Source of the DNA: Psychrobacter lutiphocae DSM 21542
GTDB lineage: Bacteria; Pseudomonadota; Gammaproteobacteria; Pseudomonadales; Moraxellaceae
Reading direction: 5' to 3'
Assembly: GCF_000382145.1 (NCBI RefSeq)
Contig: NZ_KB907627.1
Location: forward strand, 47,963-111,962
DNA length: 64,000 nucleotides
Notes under the pieces: generated by a model
What the model was told of the DNA's origin: nothing
The model's input: only the letters and a program-made list of their open reading frames with translations
Database searches by the model: none
Shown: positions 32,020 to 41,459 of the stretch, piece after piece
How the letters are laid out: every line of letters begins with the position of its first letter
Numbering within the stretch: the first letter of the stretch is position 1
Program-made: the position numbers and the translations under genes

Positions 32020-32602
32020 GGTAGTGCAAGATAGCGTCTTGCCTATGGTATTACAAAACCATAGGTTTTTGGTGCTAGAAAGCTTGCTTGAACGTTTAAA
32101 TAGCTTACCCCAGTACGCAGTTATTATGCTCATAGATATTGTACCAAGCGATAGCTTACCTTGGTTCGCTGATCACTTTAGTCTTTTTGGGGACGGTTGG
32201 ACATTTGCAACAACCGAACAAGAGCAAAGAGACTTAATTAAGTCAGCAATCGAAATACATAGGCATAAAGGCACACCTTGGGCAATTAAACGTACATTAT
32301 CATTACTCGGTTATTTTGGCTGTGAAATAGAAGAGCGATTTGCAGGCATCATACATAATGCTAGCTTCGCCCATGATGGACAAGAAGTTTACGGTACAAC
32401 TGGTGCATGGACACACTATAAGCTTTACATTCCGTATTTAATCACTCAATTAGAAGCAAATCGTATACGCAATTTGTTGGCAGATGTCGCTCCTCTGCGC
32501 TGTCTGCTTATCTCTATCGATATGCAACTAACCTATGACAACAGTATCATACACGATGCCACTTATCATCACCAAGGAGTCATATCATGGCAAGCCAATT
32601 AA
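32012..32602 (+). CDS. Tail protein I
   Basis: 196 aa from the ATG at 32012 (GGAG nine bases upstream). P2 gpI-like, with LPWFADHFSLFGDGWTFATT and EIHRHKGTPWAIKRTLSLLG. It completes the baseplate wedge and carries the tail fibre. The fibre gene starts inside its last codons. Confidence 0.9.
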   Translation: MAEVVQDSVLPMVLQNHRFLVLESLLERLNSLPQYAVIMLIDIVPSDSLPWFADHFSLFGDGWTFATTEQEQRDLIKSAIEIHRHKGTPWAIKRTLSLLGYFGCEIEERFAGIIHNASFAHDGQEVYGTTGAWTHYKLYIPYLITQLEANRIRNLLADVAPLRCLLISIDMQLTYDNSIIHDATYHHQGVISWQAN

Positions 32603-33744
32603 GTAAGTCAGATGTAAGTATAAACTTTAAAGATACTTTAACGATTATAGATCGCAATGACCCAGTAGAGGGTGGATTGGATGGTATTGATAATAAGCCC
32701 CACATCGAACTTTTTAGCAATCAGTTATGGCTAAAAAACAATCAAGATAATTTAGCCAAAGCAATAGAAGCTTTACGCAAAAAAATTGCAGCAATTGAGT
32801 CAGAACCGACACCTGAACCGACACCTGAACCAACACCTACGCCGACGCCAACACCGACGCCAACACCGACGCCGACGCCGACACCTAATAAAAAATCAAT
32901 CATCAATATCACAGGTTATAAAGATGGCGATGCTAACGCAAGCCTTATCAAACCAGATATCACCCTAATCTTTGGGACCAATAAATTTGACGGTCTTAAA
33001 GCGGGGATAAGTCGTAGCTATTCGTACATGCAACCAGAAAGTGGCAAAGTGACTGAACTTAATAACGGAGGTAATTGGAGAAAAGGAGATGTAAGCAATG
33101 GTGAGGTACATTTAGGGAAGCCTGTAGAATGGGTTGCTGATAAGGACAGAGATTCCTATGTAATCAGTATCGAGTACAACGCATATATTGACTACGGTGA
33201 GACGAGAGATCCTAGATACGATAGATTTAGGCGGATTGTAAAAGGTAAAGGTTGGGACAATTATCCACTAACCGATGCACAGCAACGAGCCCCCTACGCA
33301 GGTATCCTAGATTTAGTCAATGCTAATGAGGGAAAGACTAAGGTAGATGCTTACATGAGACCACACCCTCGCAATACGTCAGATATAGACAATAAACAAT
33401 TCACATTAAGCTTGATATTTCGAATAGAAGAGGTTGGTAAAACAGGGATAAGCATACTAACAACATACTACATAAAATCTGCTGTAGCAACGGCACGAAT
33501 GATTAATGGAGTCGCTACATTTAAAGATATATCTTTAAATATCCCGAATAGTATTAAAGAGCAAGGATATGTGAAAAACAGTCTTATAGCTGTAATTGCA
33601 GGAACTCCTGATAATCCATATGTTACTGAAGGACTGCTTATTCCAGAACATGGTAAGAGCCCTGTACCATCTGAGTACATCGCAATGCATAAAGGAGAAG
33701 TTGATTATTACTTACACGAACAAATTGAAGGTTTAGACTTATAA
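32587..33744 (+). CDS. Tail fibre/receptor-binding candidate with Pro-Thr linker
   Basis: 385 aa. By position after gpI it should be the tail fibre. The N-terminal 72 residues (FKDTLTIIDRNDPVEGGLDG, ELFSNQLWLKNNQDN) resemble fibre attachment regions. A Pro-Thr/Glu linker follows (about 73-98). Residues 100-385 form an unrecognised domain rich in Tyr and Gly, probably host-binding. No separate chaperone gene is seen. The linker DNA is a simple repeat prone to length change. Confidence 0.65.
   Translation: MASQLSKSDVSINFKDTLTIIDRNDPVEGGLDGIDNKPHIELFSNQLWLKNNQDNLAKAIEALRKKIAAIESEPTPEPTPEPTPTPTPTPTPTPTPTPTPNKKSIINITGYKDGDANASLIKPDITLIFGTNKFDGLKAGISRSYSYMQPESGKVTELNNGGNWRKGDVSNGEVHLGKPVEWVADKDRDSYVISIEYNAYIDYGETRDPRYDRFRRIVKGKGWDNYPLTDAQQRAPYAGILDLVNANEGKTKVDAYMRPHPRNTSDIDNKQFTLSLIFRIEEVGKTGISILTTYYIKSAVATARMINGVATFKDISLNIPNSIKEQGYVKNSLIAVIAGTPDNPYVTEGLLIPEHGKSPVPSEYIAMHKGEVDYYLHEQIEGLDL
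32803..32886 (+). repeat. Simple repeat encoding the Pro-Thr linker
   Basis: CCGACACCTGAA and then CCGACGCCAACA-type units in tandem, all keeping a six-base period (one Pro-Thr pair). Slippage would lengthen or shorten the linker by whole residues. Confidence 0.9.
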
Positions 33745-33897
33745 AAAAGACAGGGCGATGGTTTAATGCGTCAACATTGAACCACCCCTTTTGACAGCAC
33801 AACCTGTCGCAAAGCTAGACCCTGCCACTCTGTACAGAGCGTAGCAAGTCTAGCATAAGATAAAAATAAATGAAATCTTATTGCACAGGAAGAAATA

Positions 33898-34125
33898 ATG
33901 AACTTTTTAAACTGCAATTCTTGCGGAAAAAAACTACTCAAAATCAGAACATTTGATGAACTGTCAATCAAATGCCCTCGTTGTAAAACACTTAACTATC
34001 TGAGCGTCAAGAACGCCAAACCAGAAGACCACGAGTCTCATAATTTAGAGGATAAGACTCGTGGACAATCAAAAACCAAAGCTATTCAGCAAAGCACCGC
34101 TACCATTCGTAGGTCAAAAGCGTAA
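33898..34125 (+). CDS. Com-like translational regulator
   Basis: 75 aa. Mu Com (62 aa) is a zinc-binding protein that binds mom mRNA and opens its start site. Here C6-x2-C9 and C26-x2-C29 (NCNSCGKK and KCPRCKTLNY) give the same four-cysteine site. GGAAG precedes the ATG. The C-terminus overlaps the methyltransferase gene in another frame, as com overlaps mom. The 33745-33897 leader is AT-rich with a possible promoter (TTGACA at 33791) and no gene. Confidence 0.88.
   Translation: MNFLNCNSCGKKLLKIRTFDELSIKCPRCKTLNYLSVKNAKPEDHESHNLEDKTRGQSKTKAIQQSTATIRRSKA
34029..34064 (+). promoter_or_regulatory. Translation-inhibitory hairpin over the methyltransferase start
   Basis: Perfect 10-bp stem CCACGAGTCT (34029-34038) with AGACTCGTGG (34055-34064). 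The GTG start codon (34061-34063) is inside the 3' arm and the ribosome-binding site AGAGGA is in the 16-base loop. This is the layout of the mom hairpin that Com opens in Mu. Confidence 0.82.
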
Positions 34126-34819
34126 TTTCTTAAAAGCCTTTCGATCTGTAATTACTGATAATATCATTAACGAAGGTTGCGGTTGGACCATCATTGATGT
34201 ATTTGGAGGAAGCGGTCTACTCGCTAATAATGCAAAGCATCTATTGCCAAACGCTCGTGTAATCTATAACGATTTTGATAATTATAGCAATCGATTAAGT
34301 AATCTAGCAGATACTAACAGGCTGCTTATATTATTGACAGACGTACTCAGCAACTCACCACGTGGTAAAAAAATATCAGATCGGGTTAAAGCTAAGGTCA
34401 AAGATACAGTCAACAACTTTGATGGATTTATTGACTTACAAACGCTAAGTACATGGCTACTCTTTAGCGGTAAGCAAGTGGGTACATTAGATGAGCTATG
34501 GCAGCATACGATGTACAATACGATTAGGCGTACACAATATGAGATAGCAGATAACTATTTAGATGGTATTGAACTTACTTCGGTACCATTTGAGATATTG
34601 ATGTCACAGTATAAAACCAGCGACAAGACACTGTTTATACTAGACCCACCTTACGTTAGCACTAAGCAGGGTGCATACGCACTTGATGAATACTTTGGCA
34701 TGGTGCAGTTCTTAAGGCTAATGAGCTTAACCAGACCGCCTTATATAATGTTCAGCAGTACACGGAGTGAGCTATTAAGCTATATAGATCATATAAAGGA
34801 GTATGATGTCATGGAGTAG
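34061..34819 (+). CDS. Dam-like adenine-N6 DNA methyltransferase
   Basis: 252 aa starting at GTG 34061. It is a D12-class (alpha group) enzyme: PLPFVGQKRNFLKAF (motif X, about 13-27), IDVFGGSGLLA (motif I, AdoMet binding, about 45-55) and LDPPYVST (catalytic motif IV, D195-Y198). It replaces mom after com and would modify phage DNA late in infection against host restriction. The target sequence cannot be told from here. It is slightly shorter than E. coli Dam (278 aa), but the core motifs are complete. Confidence 0.85.
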   Translation: MDNQKPKLFSKAPLPFVGQKRNFLKAFRSVITDNIINEGCGWTIIDVFGGSGLLANNAKHLLPNARVIYNDFDNYSNRLSNLADTNRLLILLTDVLSNSPRGKKISDRVKAKVKDTVNNFDGFIDLQTLSTWLLFSGKQVGTLDELWQHTMYNTIRRTQYEIADNYLDGIELTSVPFEILMSQYKTSDKTLFILDPPYVSTKQGAYALDEYFGMVQFLRLMSLTRPPYIMFSSTRSELLSYIDHIKEYDVME

Positions 34820-35060
34820 ATTAGGCAACTATGAGATAATTAGCCAAATGTCGCATGTTAATAAATCAGCAAGCTATATTGATAACATGATATCTAAATG
34901 GTGATACCATAATACAGTGGTGCAACTACATTACACGTTAAGCAAAAATGATACCGAGCATTTATAACGCAATTTTCGCAAAATTATAACGCTCGGCATC
35001 AGCTCAGCCTGTGGTATTGGTTATTGATAGATAGTTTGAATGTTGTCCATTACACCAAAA
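34820..35060. other. Right end region of the prophage
   Basis: No gene. It contains an inverted repeat CCGAGC/GCTCGG (34954-34996) enclosing two direct copies of TATAACGC and an AATTTTCGCAAAATT palindrome, plus three TGATA(A)C-type words at 34880-34955. These could be transposase-binding sites. The exact CA terminus and the 5-bp target duplication cannot be fixed because the left end is outside the window. Confidence 0.45.
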
Positions 35061-35070
35061 ATCCAAAAAA

Positions 35071-35104
35071 AAAGAACCACTATTAACTTTAATAGTGGTT
35101 CTTT
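35071..35104 (-). terminator. Terminator of bamB (bidirectional)
   Basis: Arms AAAGAACCACTATT and AATAGTGGTTCTTT, a T-tract on both sides. It lies downstream of bamB and probably marks the host side of the prophage junction. Confidence 0.85.
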
Positions 35105-35168
35105 TTATCATAAATTGAGATGTAATAGATAAGTCGATTGGTAGTTAAATAGAATACATCACTTAGTT

Positions 35169-35197
35169 CAACAGTCAACAGTCAACAGTCAACAGTC
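35169..35197. repeat. 7-bp tandem repeat downstream of bamB
   Basis: Four copies of CAACAGT between the bamB stop and its terminator. Confidence 0.9.
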
Positions 35198-35204
35198 ACA
35201 GAGA

Positions 35205-36410
35205 CTAACGTACCTGACGCCAAACAGTGACTTGTCCTGTTTGTGTCTGAGTTAATAAATAGCCCTTACTAAAGGTTAATTTATTAATAGCCCCTTTTGA
35301 CTGACTACGGCTAACAATCTGACCATCTTGTGGCGATAAGAAGTGTACCACACCATCCAAATCACCAACGGCAATATAATTACCAACACGCTCAGGATTA
35401 CTTAGCTTGCGATAAGCTAAGTCTTTATTTTCCCAAAGCATCTCACCAGATTGGCGGCTAAAAGCCTTAACTGTGCCATCTAAGGTAGTCACAATCACAG
35501 TATCATTGGTCACAGCCACACGATTTCTACTGGCAGCTTCTTGCAAAAAACTAACTTGACCTGTCGCTAAGTCAGCGGCTAATAGCTGACCACTATAACT
35601 GACCGCAAATAACTGACCTTGGTCAACCGTTGGCGTGCCATCAATATCTGTCATACGCTGAATTTCACTAGCCCCTGTTGGAATACCGACACGGCGGTTC
35701 CACTGTGGAATACCTGATTCGATATCAACTCCATGCAATCGACCATCGGCAGTAGCGAGCAACACCGTTTGGTTGTCTAACAAGGTTGGCTTGGCCGTCC
35801 CACGCACACTAATGCTAGGTGACTGGGTAGCAAACTGCCAAATAGTTGCGCCTGTTTGTAGCGATAGCCCGTACATAATGCCATCATTGCCTGACAAAAT
35901 TACCCGATTATTATGAATTAATGCCGGTGCAAGCACAGTGCCATCAATTTTAGTTTGCCATCTGATGTTCCCACTGACACTATCAAAAGCAATAACACGT
36001 GCAGATTTGGTGGTAACAATCGCCGTTTGGCTAGCTCCATCAAACGCCACGCCACCAACGATATCTTCTTTTAAATCAACACTCCATAGATTTTGACCAG
36101 AAATATTATAGCTTTCTACTTTACCTGAGCTACCTGCAACCACCAGTTGTTGACCATCAAAGCCGACTTCAAAGCGATTGACATCTGCAAGCTTAGAGCG
36201 GTTGTTGATAGAGGTTTGAAATACTGGCTCAACCACAGTAATAGACTGAGAGAGTTGGGTCAGCTTGGTTGGCTTGTGTACTTCTGGTTTAAGGGTCTTA
36301 GTACACGCAGGTACTAAGGCGATAGCGGCACATAGCAGACCAATTTTGGAAATTTGTGCTAGGCCAGAAGCCTTTTTTTCTGCTATTAGTTGCGTTGTGT
36401 TATTATCCAT
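35205..36410 (-). CDS. bamB: Outer membrane assembly lipoprotein BamB
   Basis: 401 aa from the ATG at 36410; an ATG at 36428 is the alternative. It is a lipoprotein of the BAM complex that helps BamA insert outer-membrane proteins. The lipobox is LVPAC with C36. The rest is an eight-bladed PQQ-like beta-propeller (SGNIRWQTKIDGTVLAPALI, TGATIWQFATQSPSISVRGT, DGTVKAFSRQSGEMLWENKD). It lies beside the yfgM-like gene, the usual grouping, but the expected der gene downstream is not seen because the prophage follows. Confidence 0.92.
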   Translation of the reverse strand: MDNNTTQLIAEKKASGLAQISKIGLLCAAIALVPACTKTLKPEVHKPTKLTQLSQSITVVEPVFQTSINNRSKLADVNRFEVGFDGQQLVVAGSSGKVESYNISGQNLWSVDLKEDIVGGVAFDGASQTAIVTTKSARVIAFDSVSGNIRWQTKIDGTVLAPALIHNNRVILSGNDGIMYGLSLQTGATIWQFATQSPSISVRGTAKPTLLDNQTVLLATADGRLHGVDIESGIPQWNRRVGIPTGASEIQRMTDIDGTPTVDQGQLFAVSYSGQLLAADLATGQVSFLQEAASRNRVAVTNDTVIVTTLDGTVKAFSRQSGEMLWENKDLAYRKLSNPERVGNYIAVGDLDGVVHFLSPQDGQIVSRSQSKGAINKLTFSKGYLLTQTQTGQVTVWRQVR

Positions 36411-36789
36411 AGTTGGGTCAGTATACATAATTATGTCAGCTCAATTAGGTTAAAAGTCATCATACACTTAAAAAAATGTTTAGCATAATGAAGGTTGGTG
36501 CTAGTCTTAGTGTTGATGTTGATATTCATTATTAGTATGTATCTATCAGAGGCAATCTTGCTAAAATTTAGATCTTAACTTCAATTTTTTCCGATTATGA
36601 GATACGGCTTTTATTCACTAGCAGCTATCAGCAGTATTCGTATATTAATTTATTAGTTCTATACAGCCTCTATCTACTTAACTGCTACTAATTTACTTAA
36701 CTGCTACTAATTTACTTAACTGCTATTAATTTACTTAACTGCTATTAATTTACTTAACTGCTATTAAGATATCTGAAAGATATCCATTG
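36411..36789. other. Gap between bamB and the YfgM-like gene
   Basis: Holds a 19-bp tandem array (36673-36767) and AT-rich DNA that must carry the bamB promoter. No ORF or clear terminator seen. Confidence 0.6.
36673..36767. repeat. 19-bp tandem repeat, five units
   Basis: TTTACTTAACTGCTATTAA in five consecutive units with one or two changes in the first two. Confidence 0.93.
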
Positions 36790-37611
36790 CTATTCATTAC
36801 TCTCTGACGCTGTGACATCAGCTTCTGCACTAGCGGCAGCCTCTTGCTCAGCTTCTAAGCTGGCCAGCATAGCTTCTTGGTTTGCCAACATAGCTTCTTG
36901 ACTAACAACTTGTGCTTCAGGTTCAATCGGCTCAGGAGTAACGCCTAGGTTTTCTAATTTTAAGTATAAAAATGGACGCTGTTCATTACGCTTAGATAAT
37001 AAACTCCACGCATTTTTATAAGCACGAATTGCTTTCTCTTTTTCTTTTTGTGCCAGATAAATGTCGCCGAGTAGCTCCTGCTGAGTGCCTTCAAACGCAA
37101 CCGGTACATCAATAGAAGCTTGCGTTAATGCCTCATCGACTTGACCACTGGCTAACAATACAGTTGCATAGCGCAGCTGGCTAATGGCGTGCAATCCAGC
37201 ATCATGTAGATCTATTTCTAGTGCTGTTTGTAGCGCTGCAAGTGCGGTTTCATTGTCATTGACATCAACTGCATTACGTGCTTTTAGCATCAAGGCCTGC
37301 CAAGCATAAATGGTTTTTCCATGCTCAGCAACTAATGCATCTATATCCGCACTTAGCTGTTTCATGCCCTCTGCATCAGGGTCAGCACGCAAGTTATCAT
37401 TGGCAGTCTCAATAGCGGCATATTTATCAGCTGCCACTGTGTCGGCTTTCATGCCAGAGTTTTGTAGATAATTCCAGCCAAAATAACCGATTAACGCAAT
37501 TAAAATGGCGCCAATAATATAACCAGCAGACTGTTTAAGCTTTTCCATAGACTGAGCGTCTTTGCTTGGATCATGCTGCTCTGGCGTGGCGGGATTGGGA
37601 TGTTTGGCCAT
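36790..37611 (-). CDS. YfgM-like tetratricopeptide protein
   Basis: 273 aa. It has one N-terminal transmembrane helix (AGYIIGAILIALIGYFGWNY, about 30-49) followed by a periplasmic TPR domain (LALQTALEIDL-like ALAALQTALEIDLHDAGLHA, GDIYLAQKEKEKAIRAYKNA). This is the YfgM family, an ancillary SecYEG subunit acting with PpiD and encoded between hisS and bamB. The C-terminal 40 residues are Ala/Glu-rich with repeats EAMLANQEAMLASLEAEQEA. Confidence 0.85.
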   Translation of the reverse strand: MAKHPNPATPEQHDPSKDAQSMEKLKQSAGYIIGAILIALIGYFGWNYLQNSGMKADTVAADKYAAIETANDNLRADPDAEGMKQLSADIDALVAEHGKTIYAWQALMLKARNAVDVNDNETALAALQTALEIDLHDAGLHAISQLRYATVLLASGQVDEALTQASIDVPVAFEGTQQELLGDIYLAQKEKEKAIRAYKNAWSLLSKRNEQRPFLYLKLENLGVTPEPIEPEAQVVSQEAMLANQEAMLASLEAEQEAAASAEADVTASESNE

Positions 37612-37661
37612 AAATCTACCTAATAATTTTATTATATATAATCGACGTGTCGGTCAAGCTA

Positions 37662-37757
37662 AATACAATGTTAAACGAATACAATGTTAAACGAATACAA
37701 TGTTAAACGAATACAATGTTAAACGAATACAATGTTAAACGAATACAATGTTAAACG
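37662..37757. repeat. 16-bp tandem repeat, six units
   Basis: AATACAATGTTAAACG six times, perfect, between hisS and the yfgM-like gene. Confidence 0.95.
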
Positions 37758-37872
37758 AATACCAAATAAACTGAATTAATTAAATAAGTAAATGAAACTA
37801 ATAACAAAAAAACCATAAGAAATGCAGCCAATAAAAGACTGACTAAAATAAATCAGCCTTCAACTCTACCAT

Positions 37873-39201
37873 TTATCTTGCTATTTCATCTACTGTAAAA
37901 TTATCTGCACTATGAAGCCAGAGTCTATCATGACAGCTTTGCTCACCCGTTTGCATATCTTTCACGCTGATACGCTGACTGTCAATCTCGTCTTGCGCTA
38001 AGATGACAGTTAGTTTGGCACCAGACTTGTCAGCTTTTTTCATCTGTGATTTTAAACTGCTAGCACTAGCCATCTTAACACGTAAATCAAGACGAGCTGC
38101 CCTTAATGACTGCGCATAAATCAGACCTTGCTCATATAAATCTGGATGTACCACCACAAACACATCACAAGCTGGCGCTTCTGGCATTGGATTAACAGCT
38201 TGTACCAGTAGCAACAAACGCTCCAAGCCCATCGCAAAGCCAACTGCTGGATCTGATTTCACAGGTTTATCTGATCCTTTTTTGGACTGTCCAATTGATT
38301 TTAATTGACCAATTAGACCATCATAGCGACCGCCAGCACAGACGGTGGCTTGTGAGCCAAGCTTATCTGTTACCCATTCAAAAACGGTTTTATTGTAATA
38401 ATCCAGACCACGCACTAACTTAGGATTGATGACAAAATCAATGCCAAGTGCTGTTAAGTAACTCTGTAATTGTTCAAAATCGCTGCGGCTTTGCTCACCT
38501 AAGAAGTCTGACAAACGTGGTGCGTCGGTCAATAAGGCTTGCGTATTTGGGTCTTTACTGTCTAAGATGCGTAGTGGATTGGTGCTCAGTCGGCGCTGGC
38601 TGTCGGCATCTAGCTGCTCTTTTTTATCGGTTAAAAACTCAACCAAAGCCGCACGATAAGCATGACGCTCTTCTAGTTCACCAAGGCTATTAATCTCAAG
38701 CGTCAACTCATGATCTATCCCTAAGCGCTGCCACATCATATAAGTCATGGCAATCAGCTCGGCTTCTACATCAACATGCTCACTACCAAAAGCTTCAACG
38801 CCTAATTGATGGAACTGACGGTAACGTCCTTTTTGCGGCTGCTCATAGCGAAACATAGGACCCATATACCACAGCTTTGGACTATCTCCACGCAGTAGAT
38901 TATGCTCAATCACCGCACGCACTGCCCCTGCTGTGCCTTCAGGACGCAAGGTAATTGGGGTTGGTGGATCTGACTTATCAGTAAAACTGAACATCTCTTT
39001 TTCGACAATATCAGTGGCATCACCAATGGCACGTGCAAACAGTTGGGTTTCTTCTACAATTGGTAGGCGAATCTCTTCATAACCAAACTGATCCAGCACT
39101 TCTTTTAAAATACCTTCTAAACGGCGCCAATAACTACTAGGCTGACTAGTAGAAGTTGCTACGTGTAGAATGTCATTAAACCCTTTGATTGACTTAATCA
39201 T
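37873..39201 (-). CDS. hisS: Histidyl-tRNA synthetase
   Basis: 442 aa, normal length. Class II synthetase charging tRNA-His. Motif 2 is at about 116-129 ([20 protein letters not shown]), the histidine-specific VRGLDYYNK at 263-271, motif 3 [12 protein letters not shown] near 317, and an anticodon-binding domain at about 340-430. It lies between ispG and the yfgM-like gene, the common gammaproteobacterial order. Confidence 0.96.
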   Translation of the reverse strand: MIKSIKGFNDILHVATSTSQPSSYWRRLEGILKEVLDQFGYEEIRLPIVEETQLFARAIGDATDIVEKEMFSFTDKSDPPTPITLRPEGTAGAVRAVIEHNLLRGDSPKLWYMGPMFRYEQPQKGRYRQFHQLGVEAFGSEHVDVEAELIAMTYMMWQRLGIDHELTLEINSLGELEERHAYRAALVEFLTDKKEQLDADSQRRLSTNPLRILDSKDPNTQALLTDAPRLSDFLGEQSRSDFEQLQSYLTALGIDFVINPKLVRGLDYYNKTVFEWVTDKLGSQATVCAGGRYDGLIGQLKSIGQSKKGSDKPVKSDPAVGFAMGLERLLLLVQAVNPMPEAPACDVFVVVHPDLYEQGLIYAQSLRAARLDLRVKMASASSLKSQMKKADKSGAKLTVILAQDEIDSQRISVKDMQTGEQSCHDRLWLHSADNFTVDEIAR

Positions 39202-39293
39202 ATCGTTGCCCAGTTTTTTATATGGTTAGTTTTTTATATGGTTGATAAAACAGGTATGGTTGATAAACAAGCTGTTAAATTTGATGACGCTAA

Positions 39294-40418
39294 CTATTTG
39301 CTACCATCAACCCTTAAAATTTCATTAGCAGCTTTTTTTTCGGCTTTAGCGACCCGCTCACGTACCATTTTTTCAATATTATCAACCAGTGTCGTGGTGT
39401 CAATTAAATGACTTTTTTGGCCCTCTAAATAGACCAATGAATTTGGTGAGGCGCCCACCACTCCAATATCCGACTCTTTGGCCTCACCTGGTCCATTTAC
39501 TTTACAGCCGATGACAGAGACATCCATCGGGATTCGAACATCCTCTAAGCGGACTTCTAGCTCATTCATTACCCGAATCACATCAAACTCTTGGCGTGAA
39601 CAGCTTGGACAGGCGATAAAGTTAATACCATTGGCACGAATACCCAAAGATTTTAAGATATCAAAACCGATTTTGATTTCATCTTCTGGCTCGGCAGCCA
39701 ACGAAATACGAATAGTATCACCAATACCGTCTAATAATAAACCGCCCAAAGCGATGGCCGATTTAACCGTACCAGTACGATAAACACCGGCTTCTGTCAC
39801 GCCCAAATGCAGTGGGTTGTCAATCTGCTGTGATAACAGGCGATAGGCATCTAAAGTCAAAAACACGTTACTGGCTTTGACCGACACTTTGTATTGATCA
39901 AAGTCTAATCGATCTAAAATATCAATATGGCGCATGGCAGACTCCACCATTGCCGCACCAGTAGGCTCTTTATACTTACGTTGAATTTCTTTTTCTAACG
40001 AACCGGCATTCACCCCGATACGAATCGGAATATTATAGTCACGAGCACAGGCTACGACCTCTCGCACCTTCTTATCGTTACCAATATTGCCTGGGTTAAT
40101 ACGCAAACAGTCTGCACCTGCTTTAGCAACCGCTAGCGCAATTTTGTAATCAAAATGCACATCAGCAATCAAGGGAACCTTGACTCGTTTTCTGATCTTC
40201 GCAAATGCTTCTACTGTATCCATCGTTGGCGTTGACACCCGCATCATATCCGCACCTGCATCGACACAGCGCTCAATTTGTGCAACAGTGGCATCGACAT
40301 CACAAGTGTCAGTATTGGTCATGCTTTGTACGCTAATTGGCGCATCACCGCCGACTGCCACATCACCGACATATATTTTTTTGGTTTTACGACGTTTAAT
40401 TGGAGAGGGAGTTGACAT
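39294..40418 (-). CDS. ispG: 4-hydroxy-3-methylbut-2-enyl diphosphate synthase
   Basis: 374 aa. It makes HMBPP from MEcPP in the MEP isoprenoid pathway using a [4Fe-4S] cluster. Cluster ligands are C270 and C273 ([13 protein letters not shown]), C305 ([10 protein letters not shown]) and E312. The N-terminal TIM-barrel part begins [20 protein letters not shown]. It is between rodZ and hisS, a conserved order. Confidence 0.96.
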   Translation of the reverse strand: MSTPSPIKRRKTKKIYVGDVAVGGDAPISVQSMTNTDTCDVDATVAQIERCVDAGADMMRVSTPTMDTVEAFAKIRKRVKVPLIADVHFDYKIALAVAKAGADCLRINPGNIGNDKKVREVVACARDYNIPIRIGVNAGSLEKEIQRKYKEPTGAAMVESAMRHIDILDRLDFDQYKVSVKASNVFLTLDAYRLLSQQIDNPLHLGVTEAGVYRTGTVKSAIALGGLLLDGIGDTIRISLAAEPEDEIKIGFDILKSLGIRANGINFIACPSCSRQEFDVIRVMNELEVRLEDVRIPMDVSVIGCKVNGPGEAKESDIGVVGASPNSLVYLEGQKSHLIDTTTLVDNIEKMVRERVAKAEKKAANEILRVDGSK

Positions 40419-40526
40419 AGGACTTCTCAGTTGACTGAAAAATTTGTGAAAAATAAGAGATTAAAAGCAGAAAGCTAACTTGCCAGTACTGACGTTAATG
40501 TTGGCACGCCCTTGTGTTCAAGCACG

Positions 40527-40588
40527 CCATAGCCTTAAAGCCATACCATAGCCTTAAAGCCTTACCATAGCCTTAAAGCCTTACCATA
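40527..40588. repeat. 19-bp tandem repeat, about 3.3 units
   Basis: CCATAGCCTTAAAGCCTTA repeated just after the rodZ stop. Confidence 0.9.
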
Positions 40589-40589
40589 G

Positions 40590-41459
40590 TTATGGCGCTA
40601 TACTAAAGTCTGCCGCCCCGTTTTGGGCATAATCATTAAGCTGAATGGGTGTGCCATTTAAGTTTAATGCCACATTGGCTACTGGATTGACTTGAATCTT
40701 AAATGGAGGTTGACCCGACAACTTATAGCCACCTCTTGGCTGCTCTCCTGAAATCAAGGTTTGACCTGACGCATCCACCACACTAAGCTGGGTATTGCCT
40801 TGAATCCAAAAATCTAAAGTTGCTGGCGCAGCATTAGAAACCCCTTCAGCACCAACACCTATTGCTGAGCCACTGTTACTAAGCGCATCGCCTGAGCTTA
40901 CCACAGCAGTATTAATAGCAGCACCTGCTGACTGCTCTCTATCAGATAGTTCGTCAGCTAAGCTGATGTCATCTCCTTGTACATTGGTTGTCGTGGCATC
41001 CTGCGCTTTGGTCACCATACGGATTAAAAATACCGCCAAAATAATCAAAGCAATAACACCCAGCACCAATAAAGGATTGATCCGAATCGAGCGTCCACCT
41101 TCACGCTGCAAGGTACCCATTGGCTTTAGTGGTGACTCGATATCATCAACACTTTTTCGCTTCAACTCATCTGGATAGTTGCGATTAAAGCTCTCTACGA
41201 TTTGATCTGGGTCTAAGCCCAAAAACTTAGCGTAGTTAATCACAAAGCCACGGGCAAATGCCATTTGAGGCAATTCTTTAAAGTCTTCCGCCTCAATGGC
41301 TTCTAGGTGACGGCGCAAAATAAACAGCTCACCTGCCACATCATCTAAGGTTAAGTCCTTATTGATACGTGCTTGTTTTAATCGATTGCCAAATGAGCCG
41401 ACATTTTGATTCGAAGTGTCGAAGTTTGGGGTTGACGATTCTTTGTTATCTATTTCCAT
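40590..41459 (-). CDS. rodZ: RodZ-like cytoskeletal protein
   Basis: 289 aa. The plan is a cytoplasmic HTH_25 domain (about 22-92, LKQARINKDLTLDDVAGELF), one membrane helix (LLVLGVIALIILAVFLIRMV, about 128-147), a variable linker and a periplasmic DUF4115 domain (IQGNTQLSVVDASGQTLISG to the end). It anchors MreB for cell shape. The pilW-rodZ-ispG order is typical. The end is shorter than E. coli RodZ (337 aa), mainly in the linker. Confidence 0.87.
   Translation of the reverse strand: MEIDNKESSTPNFDTSNQNVGSFGNRLKQARINKDLTLDDVAGELFILRRHLEAIEAEDFKELPQMAFARGFVINYAKFLGLDPDQIVESFNRNYPDELKRKSVDDIESPLKPMGTLQREGGRSIRINPLLVLGVIALIILAVFLIRMVTKAQDATTTNVQGDDISLADELSDREQSAGAAINTAVVSSGDALSNSGSAIGVGAEGVSNAAPATLDFWIQGNTQLSVVDASGQTLISGEQPRGGYKLSGQPPFKIQVNPVANVALNLNGTPIQLNDYAQNGAADFSIAP

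Noticed and set aside
34820..35060. Exact prophage right terminus
   Set aside because: Several CA dinucleotides fit and the left end is not available for comparison.
36673..37757. Possible CRISPR array from regular repeats
   Set aside because: Units of 16 or 19 bp are directly contiguous with no unique spacers.
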